64,000 nt of DNA from Chitinophaga hostae. GTDB lineage: Bacteria > Bacteroidota > Bacteroidia > Chitinophagales > Chitinophagaceae. Below are positions 26,408 to 37,400 of this stretch, in pieces. Each line of letters begins with the position of its first letter. Position 1 is the first letter of the stretch. The notes beneath the pieces were generated by a model. That model had not been told where the DNA came from. It searched no databases and saw nothing but the letters and a program-made list of their open reading frames with translations. A program made the position numbers and the translations under genes. The stretch lies in the NCBI RefSeq assembly GCF_018224885.1, contig NZ_JAGTXB010000011.1, forward strand, positions 186,001 through 250,000, in the 5' to 3' direction.

Positions 26408-29400
26408 TTATCCTTGATATAATTTTACATAAGGCAGTGTGGCTATTACATCCAACGCTGCGCGTTGTCGGCTGTTAAAGGCGTATTTGCCATCTATCTG
26501 GTAATTGGTCAATGAATCATAAGAATCAAACCGCTTGCCGCCACTATCACGTTTACGGTGTTTCATGGCAACAATAATAGCCGCCGCCAGCGCCGGCGTC
26601 ATCGGCTTTTCTATCGTTTCCAGCTTAGCCTGTTTGTTGCAATCCAGGAATACATCCGCTTTCTTAATGCCCACCAGGTCGTATGAATCCGGACGTTGAT
26701 TAACATCGTTGTCAATATTGTTGTCGAAGAACTTGGTACGGGTTTTATCTTTTGGATTAACCAGGTAAGCCTTACATTCCAGGTATTTCGGCACCTTGGT
26801 TTCTTCCCTGATAATTTCAATGATCTTCGCTTTATCAGCCACCCGCGAGCTTAATACCTGCTTTTCTTCGGTAGTGGTTGTTTTCTTTCTTTCATATTTC
26901 GGTGTAACACTGTATTCCACGGCATTACCTTTTGTCACCGAGGTTTTAATATTATGTTCCACCAGGCTGTGATGTGTTCCGTTCGCGCTTCTTGTTAACG
27001 GTGTAAGATTTTTCATATCCAAACCAGTGCCGCCCAGGTTATGATTCAGCAAGTGGCCAAGCACATAGAACGAGCCCGAACCATTCCGCCGCTGGTTAAT
27101 GATACGGAAGGTATCCGGCTCCGTAACATTGGGCTGGGAACCATCCGGCATTTTCTTTTTTGTTAATGCTTTGGCAAACATACTTTTTGCATAGGCAGCA
27201 GCATGCAGACCGCCAAATTTCAACCCGTTATTGGCTTCTGTAGAACAGTCTTCCAACTGGCCTTTAAATAAGGGCCCCAGCAGGGCGCTTAGTTCATCCA
27301 GCAGTACTTTCACATCCTGTTCCTTATCTTCCTTGGTATATGCAGCGGTTTCTTTTTTCTTCCTGGTGGTTTCAATCTCTCCATATTTGGCTTTGGCGTC
27401 GACTTTATTTTTCTGCCGTTTCTTGCCTTCAGTGCTGCCCGGATCATCGATTGTAACACCATCTATCCATTTATTAAAAGTCATCGGGGTGCTGGCAATC
27501 ATCAGTTGAGCATTGCTTTCCGTTCCTTTAAACGACAGCGTATGTGTTTCGCCATCTTCAGCAGGGAATTTCTTTGTAAGCCCCAGCCAGCCCAGTATCG
27601 CTCCTGCGGCTGATTTAGCAGCATTGATAATAGCATCTATCGCGTTCAGTGCCATGTTAATCAACCAGTCGATGGCTTCATCCACTTTTGTGCGGCCAGC
27701 GGTCACAATTTCCTGGATCTTTTCTCCTACTGGGCCAATGATTACTTCCACGGCGAAACCTATCACTACCGGCACTGCTTTGCCCAGTACTTGTTCAAAT
27801 GCTTCCTGCGCATTCTTTACATCTCCTTCTATGATCTGCTTCAGGTTATCCATGGCCTGGTTAGCGATATTGAGCATACGGTTTACGTATGCTACCGCCG
27901 TTTTCATCGTATCATAGATCAGGATAATTGTATTGATAGTAGCGCCGATGCCCAGCGGATCGGAGCTGGTAGCCAGCCGTTGCATGATTTCGGCAGATAC
28001 CTTGGTAGTAACCCAGCCGATGATACCATTGATCACGGTTTCTTTCAGGTCGTTCAGCTTTTCTTTCGCTTTGCGGAGTAAGCCGGCCGGGCCTTCCTTG
28101 ATCCATACGGTGATCCATTCCAATGCGCCGGTCAGTATGTTTTCCAGCTTCCTGATCTTCGCTACTTTTTCGGGGCCGATACGGGGATTCAGCTCCATCC
28201 GTTTGTAGATATTTTCTTTGGTGATACCGAAAAGATCCATCACATATCCCAGGATGCTGCCCAGGGTAAAATCTTTCGGCGGCGCTACACTTACCGCGCC
28301 CTTTACTTCGCCAAAGAGCCAGTCCATAGCGCCTGTCAGCAGGTGCGTACCGATGTTGTCGAAGAAAAGCACAAAGCCGCCTTTTATCACGTTCCATACA
28401 TTTTTCAGGAACTCCAGCGGTTTTTTAATGATAGCAGAGAAGTTGCTCGCTGCTTTAGCTATCACGGTGGTCACCAGGGTAGGATCGATGCCGAGGATAC
28501 TGAGCAGGTTGCGGAAGAAAGTCCACAGGCCTTTTGCCAGCGCCCCGTCAACAAACACCTGTTTCAATACGGTGAGCGCCGCGGCTTTTATCTGCGGCCA
28601 CTTGTCCGCCAGCTCAATGAATTCGGCGATGACCGGGATCTTTTTAAGGATCACTTCTGTTATCCAGTTAACGATGGGATCTTTGATACATTTAGGCACC
28701 AGGTTTAACGGACCAAGAATAAAATCACCCAGGCGCCCCAGCAAATCGCTTGCTGCAGACACCAACTGCATCAGCATATCCAGTACCCGCTTCATAAAAT
28801 CGCGGATATAGTCCATGCCGGTGTTGATCTTATCAAACAGCCAGTTTACTTTATCCACCGCCCAATCCTGGATACTCGTCATCGTGGCGGGTACCCAGCT
28901 GATAAGGGAATACACGGGGCTGAGATATTGGTTGCTGCCGATACCGGTAACAAATCCACTAACGGTGGTGGCTATATTATTTACTTTATCTACCACCCAC
29001 CTGCCGGCTTCCTGCAACCGTACCTTGATACGATCAATAGAGTTATTGAGGGCAGGCAGCAATACTTCCCGCAGGGTGAGCTGTTTATTGGCTACGGCAT
29101 CGTCTTCACCGCCCATGGCTGTAGCGGTATCTGCCACATGATTCAGCCATTCGGTGGCATCTTCCTGTAGTTTCCTGATAGCTTCCATGTTCACCATAGC
29201 GCCGATGGCCGATACTACTTCCTGGATGGGCTCTATGACGGGGCGCAATTGTGCTTTGATATACTGCCAGGCCTCTCCCAGCAATCCTGTTACATAGCTC
29301 ATAAAGCCGCCTTCATCAGAATCTGTAAAGCCCAGCTTTTCGCAGATCCAGTCCCAGGCGTCGCGGTAAGGTTTGATCACCACCCAATAGAAAGCATCCC

Positions 29401-31057
29401 AGATCCATCGTCCGAGGCTCTTGATCCGTTCCCATACTTCTCCCGCAAAGGCCGTGATGCGGTCAAGAGCGGGCGCCATGTAGGTATCCCAGATATTATT
29501 GAGCCATTGTCGCAATGGCTCAATGGCGTTCATTACACGGTCCCATACTGCACCTGCGATACCGCTGATCACGGCAGACAATACATTCAACGCAGCGAAC
29601 AACGGGGCGCAATCGCCCTTTGAAAGACCGTCAATAATAGCAGGCAGCTGTGCTTTGAGCTGGAGGAAGATCTGTATGATCAACATAAATTCCTGGTCGG
29701 AAAAGCCCAGCCCGTTGAACAACCCGCGGAACAAACCGAAGAGTTTACCCTTCACAAAACCCAGTAAACCTTCGCTTTTGATGTCTTTATAAAACTGGTA
29801 GATGCTTGCCGGCAACACGGACTCCAGCACGTATTCGGCGCCGTTGCGCAGCATATCCCACCAGGATGATTCTTCTTCTTCACCTTCTTCCGGATCCCGC
29901 TGTACGGTTTTGGCAGCGCCCTGCTGCACCGTATGCGTAAGCTCATGCGCCAATAAAAAACGTCCCTCTGGAGATTCCGGCTGGTAATTATTTTCCGCGA
30001 AATAAATATTGTGTTGATGAGCAAAAGCTTTTGCGCCTATGTCACGACTAAGCCCTGCCGCTTCTGTTCCGGTGTGTATACGCACCGCGCTGAAATCTGC
30101 CTGGAAAGCGCTTTCCATATCCTCGCGTACCGGCGCGGCGAGTGGTTTACCCTGACCGGATGTTTTGAGCCGGGAGGTAAAATTATCACTGGTACGAAGC
30201 CCGCCATCCCCGGCTCTTTGCAAACCGCTTATGGGCTTGGTTTGTACCTCACCCCCTTCTTCTTCGTTACGCTGAATGTTGTTATTGTTGTTATTGCCGT
30301 TTCCTTCCGGGCGCGTGCCTCCGCCGCCGGTAAAGGATCGCAGCGGCATGCGCATGACCTTATCGGCCATACGGTCGGCTTCTATTTCATAAGCATCATC
30401 CGGCCTGCCCACTTTCAAACTTGTTTGCACCGTGGCCGCATCATCCCCGGAAGATTCGTTCCGTTGCAGCGCCGGGGAAATATTTTCCGACGGTTTGGCA
30501 TGCACCTCCGCATCCTCCTGCCTGGATAGCAGGAGATCTTCTTCACTAACTTCCTTGGCCTGCACAAGCCCCTGTGGTGTACCTCCCTCAGTTTCCTTTT
30601 TATGAAGCTGTTCTTCTTTCTCGCATTCGGCACATTTCGTTTGCACTTCTTCCCCGGCAGACCGGTGAATAGCCGTCATTTCAACGCGCTGCAATTTTTC
30701 TTCCTGTTCACATTCCGCACATTTGGCTTGCACCTCTTCTGCTGCTGCCGACCGGTGGATAGCCGGGGTGGCAACGGACGTTTCGGCACGCTGCAATTTT
30801 TCTTCGTGTTCGCATTCCGCGCATTTGGCTTGCAGTTCTTCCTTCCCGCCATAACGATGAATACCCGGAATAAACTGCGATTGCACCTCCGGATGCGCAG
30901 ATTCCATATCGGCTGTTAGCGATACGGTGCCGGAGAAGAAGGGTTGTGAAGGATTATTGCGATGTGCATAACCCTGCCCCTGCTCCTCCCTACGGAAAAG
31001 TTTGCCCGCTTTGAGGCCTGCCTTTGGCAGTGCTGTATGGGTACCGCTTTCGCTCAT
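26408..31057 (-). CDS. Giant DUF4157 (eCIS core) protein with nuclease-like C-terminus
   Basis: A 1549-residue protein. Residues 66-153 hold three copies of a unit ending QAKCAECExEEKLQR, each with a CxxC pair. A low-complexity stretch (NGNNNNNN, about 253-260) leads into the DUF4157 domain (about 305-385) with HELTH at 371-375. About 395-1230 is a long run of amphipathic and hydrophobic helices rich in Trp, Ile and Gly, tape-measure- or pore-like. The C-terminal part (about 1240-1549) contains GHLLNHNLGG (1334-1343) and NLTPLTRSANGTHHSLVE, resembling DNA/RNA non-specific endonuclease-like domains but without the classical DRGH motif. It is the leading candidate for a delivered toxin. Confidence 0.85.
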   Translation of the reverse strand: MSESGTHTALPKAGLKAGKLFRREEQGQGYAHRNNPSQPFFSGTVSLTADMESAHPEVQSQFIPGIHRYGGKEELQAKCAECEHEEKLQRAETSVATPAIHRSAAAEEVQAKCAECEQEEKLQRVEMTAIHRSAGEEVQTKCAECEKEEQLHKKETEGGTPQGLVQAKEVSEEDLLLSRQEDAEVHAKPSENISPALQRNESSGDDAATVQTSLKVGRPDDAYEIEADRMADKVMRMPLRSFTGGGGTRPEGNGNNNNNNIQRNEEEGGEVQTKPISGLQRAGDGGLRTSDNFTSRLKTSGQGKPLAAPVREDMESAFQADFSAVRIHTGTEAAGLSRDIGAKAFAHQHNIYFAENNYQPESPEGRFLLAHELTHTVQQGAAKTVQRDPEEGEEEESSWWDMLRNGAEYVLESVLPASIYQFYKDIKSEGLLGFVKGKLFGLFRGLFNGLGFSDQEFMLIIQIFLQLKAQLPAIIDGLSKGDCAPLFAALNVLSAVISGIAGAVWDRVMNAIEPLRQWLNNIWDTYMAPALDRITAFAGEVWERIKSLGRWIWDAFYWVVIKPYRDAWDWICEKLGFTDSDEGGFMSYVTGLLGEAWQYIKAQLRPVIEPIQEVVSAIGAMVNMEAIRKLQEDATEWLNHVADTATAMGGEDDAVANKQLTLREVLLPALNNSIDRIKVRLQEAGRWVVDKVNNIATTVSGFVTGIGSNQYLSPVYSLISWVPATMTSIQDWAVDKVNWLFDKINTGMDYIRDFMKRVLDMLMQLVSAASDLLGRLGDFILGPLNLVPKCIKDPIVNWITEVILKKIPVIAEFIELADKWPQIKAAALTVLKQVFVDGALAKGLWTFFRNLLSILGIDPTLVTTVIAKAASNFSAIIKKPLEFLKNVWNVIKGGFVLFFDNIGTHLLTGAMDWLFGEVKGAVSVAPPKDFTLGSILGYVMDLFGITKENIYKRMELNPRIGPEKVAKIRKLENILTGALEWITVWIKEGPAGLLRKAKEKLNDLKETVINGIIGWVTTKVSAEIMQRLATSSDPLGIGATINTIILIYDTMKTAVAYVNRMLNIANQAMDNLKQIIEGDVKNAQEAFEQVLGKAVPVVIGFAVEVIIGPVGEKIQEIVTAGRTKVDEAIDWLINMALNAIDAIINAAKSAAGAILGWLGLTKKFPAEDGETHTLSFKGTESNAQLMIASTPMTFNKWIDGVTIDDPGSTEGKKRQKNKVDAKAKYGEIETTRKKKETAAYTKEDKEQDVKVLLDELSALLGPLFKGQLEDCSTEANNGLKFGGLHAAAYAKSMFAKALTKKKMPDGSQPNVTEPDTFRIINQRRNGSGSFYVLGHLLNHNLGGTGLDMKNLTPLTRSANGTHHSLVEHNIKTSVTKGNAVEYSVTPKYERKKTTTTEEKQVLSSRVADKAKIIEIIREETKVPKYLECKAYLVNPKDKTRTKFFDNNIDNDVNQRPDSYDLVGIKKADVFLDCNKQAKLETIEKPMTPALAAAIIVAMKHRKRDSGGKRFDSYDSLTNYQIDGKYAFNSRQRAALDVIATLPYVKLYQG
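30599..30862 (-). repeat. Three degenerate CxxC repeats in the giant eCIS protein
   Basis: Three units of about 25 residues, at residues 66-90, 100-124 and 130-153, share IHR, then EE-[LV]-Q-[AT]-KCAECE-x-EE-[KQ]-L. Unit spacing is 34 and 30 residues. Each has one CAEC, so three paired-Cys sites are lined up ahead of the DUF4157 domain. Similar motifs are common in DUF4157 proteins. Metal binding is plausible. Confidence 0.8.
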
Positions 31058-31081
31058 AAAATTATTTCCGGGTAATTCAAA

Positions 31082-32443
31082 CTACCACCGTACATATAGT
31101 ATTTGTGGCATCCACGCGTATTTAACCATCGATACTTTGCTAATGAGGACATCTTCTGTTCTGGCGCTTACTTCCAGGACCCAGGCTCCGTCGGCGCGGC
31201 GTAATAACACCCCTTCCCTTTGCAGGAAGGCCGTGCTGAACCATGCTGCCGAAAACTTCCGGTCTTTACGCCAGGTGTCCAGGTAGGCAGCCAGCATTTC
31301 CCGGGCTGCCTGCTGCGCTGCATCATCAGGCGCCAACGCAGGATCTACCGGTATTTCAGGCGGCCAGCCGCACAACAATTTGTTGAGCAGCCAGTCTTCC
31401 TCGCTGCCCAAAACGTCCGGGCCATAGCAGATGTAATGCAGCAACAGGATGGCCCGCTGTTGGGCTACTTCATCCGTAAACTGCCGTTCCACCACGTATC
31501 CCAGGGTTCGAAACAAGCGAGCACACTCCATCCATAGTAATACCAGCCCGGCGTTTTCAACAAACAAACCATTTTGCAGTTGCGCCGATAATTCAATAGC
31601 TGTTTCTTCCGGATCAGCCGTGATGCCCTGTTTGCTATTTTCTTTTTTGAGCGCCGGGGCCGACGCCACCATTGCTGCCGGCAATGCTTTAATGTCGTTT
31701 CCTTCCAGCATGTACCGGAAGCAAGCCTCCCATAGCAAAGCATCTTCCAGCAGCGCAGGAGACAATACCGGAGATAATGTGGTGACAGCAGCTCCGTCCC
31801 TGATCACTTTAGCCGCGGGGGTTGAAGCTATTGGCCACTTCCCCATTCGTGTCAGCGTTTGTATAACAAGTAACTCCAGGGCCGCTTCGCTGCTGCCAAA
31901 AGTACGCAGGAAAAATTGCTGTATACCAGCAGCTCCCAGCAGGTAATACAACCTGCGCCACAACAGCGGGGTTTCGCGGCCCGCTTGTTTTAATAACTGC
32001 TCCAATGCAGGTTGTTCCTTTACAGGCAGCTCTTTTATTTCTTCATGCAGCGCAGCAAGGATATCTTTACCGTTATAAAATGCACGGATACCATACTTTA
32101 AAAAGAACTGTTTCACCGCCAGCGTATAAGCATTTCCGTTAGCCATCACGATGCCGGCAGTTTGCCGCTGGCTCACCTGTTCACGGATGGCGGCAGCCAG
32201 CTGTTGTAGCAGCTGAGATTGAAAATCCACTTCACCGGCACATTCCAGCGACACGGTCAGCGTGGGAATTTCGATATATTCATATTCACCGGCAGCTTCA
32301 TTCAGTACGGCATCAAGTTGCTGCATAAAGGCGGCGGTGTGCAAACGGTAGCCCAGCTGCTGTTGCACCTGTGTGGCCAGCAGCGGTTCCGATGCGTTTA
32401 CCTGCACCTCCATTCTTCCAATGATATGTTGACGATCGCTCAA
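31082..32443 (-). CDS. eCIS tape measure protein (Afp14-like)
   Basis: A 453-residue protein of the 'contractile injection system tape measure' type, which sets tube length. It is mostly helical, with an N-terminal MSDRQHIIGRMEVQVN and the family-like segment LLHYICYGPDVLGSEEDWLLNKLLCGWPP (about 335-365). A beta-rich tail ends the chain. It is encoded 5 nt after the 655-aa protein and 24 nt before the giant DUF4157 gene. Confidence 0.8.
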   Translation of the reverse strand: MSDRQHIIGRMEVQVNASEPLLATQVQQQLGYRLHTAAFMQQLDAVLNEAAGEYEYIEIPTLTVSLECAGEVDFQSQLLQQLAAAIREQVSQRQTAGIVMANGNAYTLAVKQFFLKYGIRAFYNGKDILAALHEEIKELPVKEQPALEQLLKQAGRETPLLWRRLYYLLGAAGIQQFFLRTFGSSEAALELLVIQTLTRMGKWPIASTPAAKVIRDGAAVTTLSPVLSPALLEDALLWEACFRYMLEGNDIKALPAAMVASAPALKKENSKQGITADPEETAIELSAQLQNGLFVENAGLVLLWMECARLFRTLGYVVERQFTDEVAQQRAILLLHYICYGPDVLGSEEDWLLNKLLCGWPPEIPVDPALAPDDAAQQAAREMLAAYLDTWRKDRKFSAAWFSTAFLQREGVLLRRADGAWVLEVSARTEDVLISKVSMVKYAWMPQILYVRW

Positions 32444-32448
32444 GTGCT

Positions 32449-34416
32449 TTAGCGGTTTATTTCAATCTCGCTGCCTATTACATAGTAGTCGATGTTCTCA
32501 ACAGGGCAACAAGTGAAGCGGTAAGGCAATACAAAATCCGCCACAATGATATAGGCGCCTATCTCCGGCCGGTTAGTTTTGCTGCACTCATGCAGCTCAA
32601 TCTGTTCCGGGCTGGATACATACATGAGTACCAGCGTTTGTCCCTGTTGCACCGCAGGCCGGTGCTCCAGGCCTCTCATAAACTGCAGTCGTTCTTTGTT
32701 GTAGGGCGTGCTCAGATCCACCGCAATCACGTCCAGAGCGATGTTATATTTTTGCAGATAGTCCAGCAGGTCAAAGTCGTTAAACCAGAATGTTCTGGAT
32801 TCCCCATCCCCTAATGAAATTCCTTTACCAATATGCCCTTCCGCACGAAGCCAGTGCCGGGGTTCGAAATTAAAAGCCAGTGGCAACAATACTTCCGGCC
32901 GGGTGCTGTAGCTGTCGTTGATAATATCGGTAGATGGTTTGTCCTCATCACCGTCAAAAGCGTTATAGGACAAATGCGTATCCGCACGCCGCAACACCGT
33001 GGTTTCATAATCCCAGAACTGGTGTACGGAGTAAATGCTGTTACTGTCGAGCGGATAATAATAAGGAATGGCTGTTTTACCCAGCAGTTCCGCAGAGCTA
33101 CGTGTAGGCGTTAGCTTTATGGGAATATTTTTGAAGTCATCATTATCATCCGGATTGGCGAGCGACTCCCAGTAGTCGGTGGAATCCAGCTTTTCCTCTA
33201 TGCCCTGGCCGGTAAAAGCCAGCGCTTTGTCCAGTTGCAAAAATGGCAGATCAAAAGTCCGGATCATTGTCATCATGCGCCAGTGCATACAACGGACTTC
33301 CCGAATAGTGGCGTCTCTCTCTGCTATAATGGCCAGGTCACGGAAGATGAGTGGCTGGTAAGTGGTGCGGCCACCGAGTACAGGTCCCAGCATCAGCAGC
33401 AAACCTTTATTATCCGTCTCCTTTAATGACTTACAGGTACATACTCCGCGGTAACCGCTCAATTTAGCTACCAGCTCATTATAAGCCGTGGTCAGGTCGC
33501 GCAGCCAATCGTACACGTACTGGATATAGTAAAGATGTATTCCTTCTTCATAAAATGCCGACAGTTTCAGGGACAGGATCTTCTGGTAGGTTTCCAGCAG
33601 GGCAGGACCTTTGTGCGACAACAGCGGGCCAAACAGATCATGCAACTGCTTCAGCGCATCGCGGAATACCTGCATGTACTCATCAATGATGGTTTTATAC
33701 TCAAAGAAGAGCGGCGCGTAACTATTCACCACCTTAAAAGGCGGTTGCAGGTTATCATCTTTCAAACCGATGGCTGGCTGTATGATAGCCAGTTTGCGGT
33801 AGCCGACGCGGGGAATGGTCAGCAGCGGCAATTTCAAAACAGGTCGCAGAAAACGATCCACCTCTTCAATATCAATATCTTCCGGGGAAAATGCTTTTGA
33901 AAAAAGGGACTGGTCATCGTCTGTTTTGGGCGCTTCAATACCGGCGGCGCGTGCCATGGCATTGCGGGTTACCAATATCCAGTACAGCACCGGCGTATCA
34001 TCCTCCTCTCCCGGCAATGCCAGCAGCACCATGATCTTATCACGGTTGAGGTTACGCTCAGGAATATCGTCCGGGTGCTGTTGTTTCAGGGAGTCTATAG
34101 TCTCTGCTGCGGCGCCATCTTCCGCCAGCTGCAGGAATTCCATGTGTTTTTCATCCAGCTTATCGATTTTCAGGTAAGCGAGCATAAACTGGCTTACCGG
34201 GTTAACCACGGAAGACTGCTTCTCTCCCTTATTATTGCCGGCAGGCAAAGGCTTTACATAGTAGCGGAATTTCTTTTGCCGGGTATGCAATACGGCGCCG
34301 TTGGGTAAAATAACGGTTCCCTCAGTCACCTCGATAGAGCAGTCTGCATTTACGTGTACTTCTGCTCCGCAAACTACGCCGGTGCCGGCAAAACAGGTAT
34401 CAATACTTTCTTTCAT
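32449..34416 (-). CDS. eCIS protein of unknown role (655 aa)
   Basis: Not assigned to a named family. The N-terminus has GTGVVCGAEVHVN followed by IEVTEGTVILPNGAVLH, a short beta unit also found in other eCIS-linked proteins. The rest is mixed: helical middle (about 230-350) and a beta-rich end. No signal peptide, TM helix or catalytic motif is visible. It lies between the second large baseplate protein and the tape measure, so a baseplate periphery or surface role is possible. Its length and location would also suit a receptor-contact part, as no fibre gene is recognised elsewhere in the cluster. Confidence 0.65.
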   Translation of the reverse strand: MKESIDTCFAGTGVVCGAEVHVNADCSIEVTEGTVILPNGAVLHTRQKKFRYYVKPLPAGNNKGEKQSSVVNPVSQFMLAYLKIDKLDEKHMEFLQLAEDGAAAETIDSLKQQHPDDIPERNLNRDKIMVLLALPGEEDDTPVLYWILVTRNAMARAAGIEAPKTDDDQSLFSKAFSPEDIDIEEVDRFLRPVLKLPLLTIPRVGYRKLAIIQPAIGLKDDNLQPPFKVVNSYAPLFFEYKTIIDEYMQVFRDALKQLHDLFGPLLSHKGPALLETYQKILSLKLSAFYEEGIHLYYIQYVYDWLRDLTTAYNELVAKLSGYRGVCTCKSLKETDNKGLLLMLGPVLGGRTTYQPLIFRDLAIIAERDATIREVRCMHWRMMTMIRTFDLPFLQLDKALAFTGQGIEEKLDSTDYWESLANPDDNDDFKNIPIKLTPTRSSAELLGKTAIPYYYPLDSNSIYSVHQFWDYETTVLRRADTHLSYNAFDGDEDKPSTDIINDSYSTRPEVLLPLAFNFEPRHWLRAEGHIGKGISLGDGESRTFWFNDFDLLDYLQKYNIALDVIAVDLSTPYNKERLQFMRGLEHRPAVQQGQTLVLMYVSSPEQIELHECSKTNRPEIGAYIIVADFVLPYRFTCCPVENIDYYVIGSEIEINR

Positions 34417-34427
34417 GAAGGCTGTTG

Positions 34428-37400
34428 TTAGAAATAATGAATCTGATTATCACTCCAGTTATTCATCAGCGTTACCAATACATCGTTCGCTTCGGCCAGC
34501 TCAGGCTGATTTTTTGTGCAAAGCCGTTTTATCCACTCGTTGTAAGCGGCTTCAAATGCCAGCATATCTGTTCTTGACAACATCGCATAACGTACGGAAA
34601 GGTGCGCGGGCATTTCACGGCGAAGTGTTTGCATAAAGGCATTCAGCCGGTCGCTGTTCTGAAAACGGCTGGCCCAGTCGGGCAATACCACTGTAATCCA
34701 GAATGAATAAGGATCCAGCAGCGCCGGATCTTCCGGGCAGCAGATCATCGGCGTTAGTATCTGTGTAAAGGTGACGTCTCTTGGCCGCAGCAGGATATGT
34801 TCCAGCAAATGAAAACTATCGTCGTTGCAGTTGCCGGAAGCAAGGCTCCTGATATATTCCAGTCGCTTGGCAGCGCCGTCGCGGCCAGGGCCAGGCTCCA
34901 GCATCAGCGCATTTTTTGCGGTACGCGATGCCGGTGGGATATTCAGCCAGAAACCAACGAGGTTATCTTCCACAATATCATAAGCGCTGCTGTCGCCGGC
35001 ACGATTGAGAAAATCGAGACGGGCTTTTTTCGCCTGTTCAAAACTTCTGAATATTTCCGTGCTCACCAGCAATCGTGCTGCGCCTGGTTGCGGCGCCTTT
35101 ACATAAAAGGCATAGGTTGTTTCCGCATTCGTGTTACCCAGGTTATCTATCTCCCCTACGCCTACTTCAAATACCGGTTCACAGGTAATGGTATGCCGGG
35201 TGGCATCCTGCATCCCTAAAATAGCGCATACTCTTTTACGAACACCTTCTACATTATCCGTTTTCCAGTAACGAAATTCATCCTTCTCAAACTGGTATAC
35301 GAATCCGGTACCACGCTTTGCTCCCAGCGCCGGCACCTGTTGCAGGAAACGTTGTTTGTCGGCAATACTTTCTTCCAGCCCTTCATCAGCGGCCCATGCA
35401 TTGCTATCGGAGAGCGGCATCTCAATGCGGTATAACTGAAGCGCGTAATCAGTAAACTGTTCTCCGAAACGCGCCAGCATATGATCCAGCAGGCGGTTAT
35501 GAAAAATCTGGCGGTCGGTATCACTGCCTTCTGTCAGCCGTTTCAACGCCGTTACATAGGCATTGTTTTCATCGGCGGTAAAAGCGTCCCACTCCGGGTT
35601 GGGATCCACTTTATTAAGCGTGGCCGGCACTACCTGCGCACCTTTATAATCCAGCAATAATTCTTTTATACCGGGTATATTATATAACGTCTGGTAGATA
35701 TCCGTATCATTTCCTTTTACAGAAAGGGATGTTTTTACGGCCGACAGCTGGGTGAGATAATTGGCCAACAGCTGGTCGTAAAAAAAGAGGTATCCTTTGA
35801 GTTGCTTTGCCTGCGCCTGGCGCAGATCCGGCAGTTTTTTGGAGATACCGCCGTTACCGATCTTATAGGTCCTTGGAAAATCTTCCTGGACGCTGGTAAA
35901 ATCAGTCAGGTCAGTCAGTACCCGGCCATCCGGTACGGGCAGGTCCTGTTGTGATCTGTTTATTTTAGTAACGGGCGCAGGATGCACTTCCAGGTATTCT
36001 TTCAGCCGGAGCATGTCTACCGGCATTTCCTGGTAATTGGAGATGATTTCAAAATGTGAGCAGTCGATACTCAGTACAGGTAAACATTTGCAATCAAATG
36101 CAATGCACCATTTTTCATCCTGCGTATATCTGTTATCGTTATTGCACAGGAATATCTCCAGTTTATCGATCTGCCTCACGCCTTGCACGGCGGTGATCAC
36201 CTGGTAGAGATCCGAGCGATACACCGTTTGCCGGGGCTGTGCATTCAGCAATGCTGCTTCCTCTACAAAACCATGTTGTAACAAAGGCCCTTTGAATACG
36301 GGATCAGCATTGTAATATTTTTTTGACTGGATAAATACGTCACTATAATAATCATCCATGCCCTTGTCATCCCACAGGGCGGCTATGGCTTTATTGAAGG
36401 CAGCATCACCGGTAAAACGTTTGCCCACAACCGGGTTTAATGCGGTGATCAGTGTTGCGGGGAGCTGTGCTGCCTGCAATGCTGTAAGCACGTCGCTGTC
36501 GATTTCAAACTGCGCATAGCGGTTCATCATTTCTTCGAGGCTGTAGAAGCGGATGTCGGGCGATAGGTATTGTTCAACAGCACGATATACATTGGCCAGT
36601 ATCTCCCATTTATCGATGGTGGGATCCAGCTCCAGCGACAGGTTCAGGCCAAATCCTACGGTTTCGGCTATATGTATTTTTGGATGGATATCTTCGCTGA
36701 GATTACGTACCCGGTGTAACCTTCTTTTGGCTTCTGCCATCAGATCAGCTTCCTGACCTTCATACCCCTCTTCCAGCCTGATGGTAACGCTGTAGATACC
36801 TTGCGGTGCAAAAAGATTATACGCCGGTGGCTGGTCCTTGTCGGGTATTTCTGCGATCTTCAGGCTTCCGGTAAAGTAGAGGGCGAACAGCGGATCGTAA
36901 AAGAAAAAGTTGGTCAGCTCCGAATGCCGGTTGATGGGATCGAGCAGCTGAGAGCCAATGTTGGCAGCTATTTCCGCTGCCGGCAACCCGCGAAGCGGTG
37001 TAAGCAAATCCAGCAACAATAGCAGATCCTGTACAAGATGTATATTTTGCTGTGGCGAGGTCAGGGAGCTTTCCAGGAAGAAAATGGCCTCATCAAAGTA
37101 GCTGGTCAGCACATATAACAACAATGCCCTTTTAAGTTCATCACTGATGGTAACGCTATCCCGCAATCCCTTCAGAAACAATTCTTTTGCAGCAGCTTTA
37201 TCGGCATCGCTGCTGCAACCACTGATGATCAGCAGCGTGGAGCCGTCGATACCCTTCACCGGCGGCAATTCCAGGTTTTCGTTGGCTTTCACCAGGGTGA
37301 GGAAGGGCTGCAATTTTTCCTTTGCATAGGAAAGTATAAATCCCTCCTGCCAGTAAAAACGCACTTCCGGGTGATCCAGCTGTTCCACCCAGGCATTTTG

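Noticed and set aside
27912..28397. 161-codon minus-strand ORF within the giant DUF4157 gene
   Set aside because: It is a frame-shifted shadow of the same strand with Arg-rich, low-complexity translation and no start signal or homology.
33535..33900. Plus-strand ORFs inside the eCIS operon (for example 33535-33900, 41462-42016 and 46470-46919)
   Set aside because: All lie opposite strong eCIS coding frames and have compositions of antisense reading; none shows a domain or a start signal.
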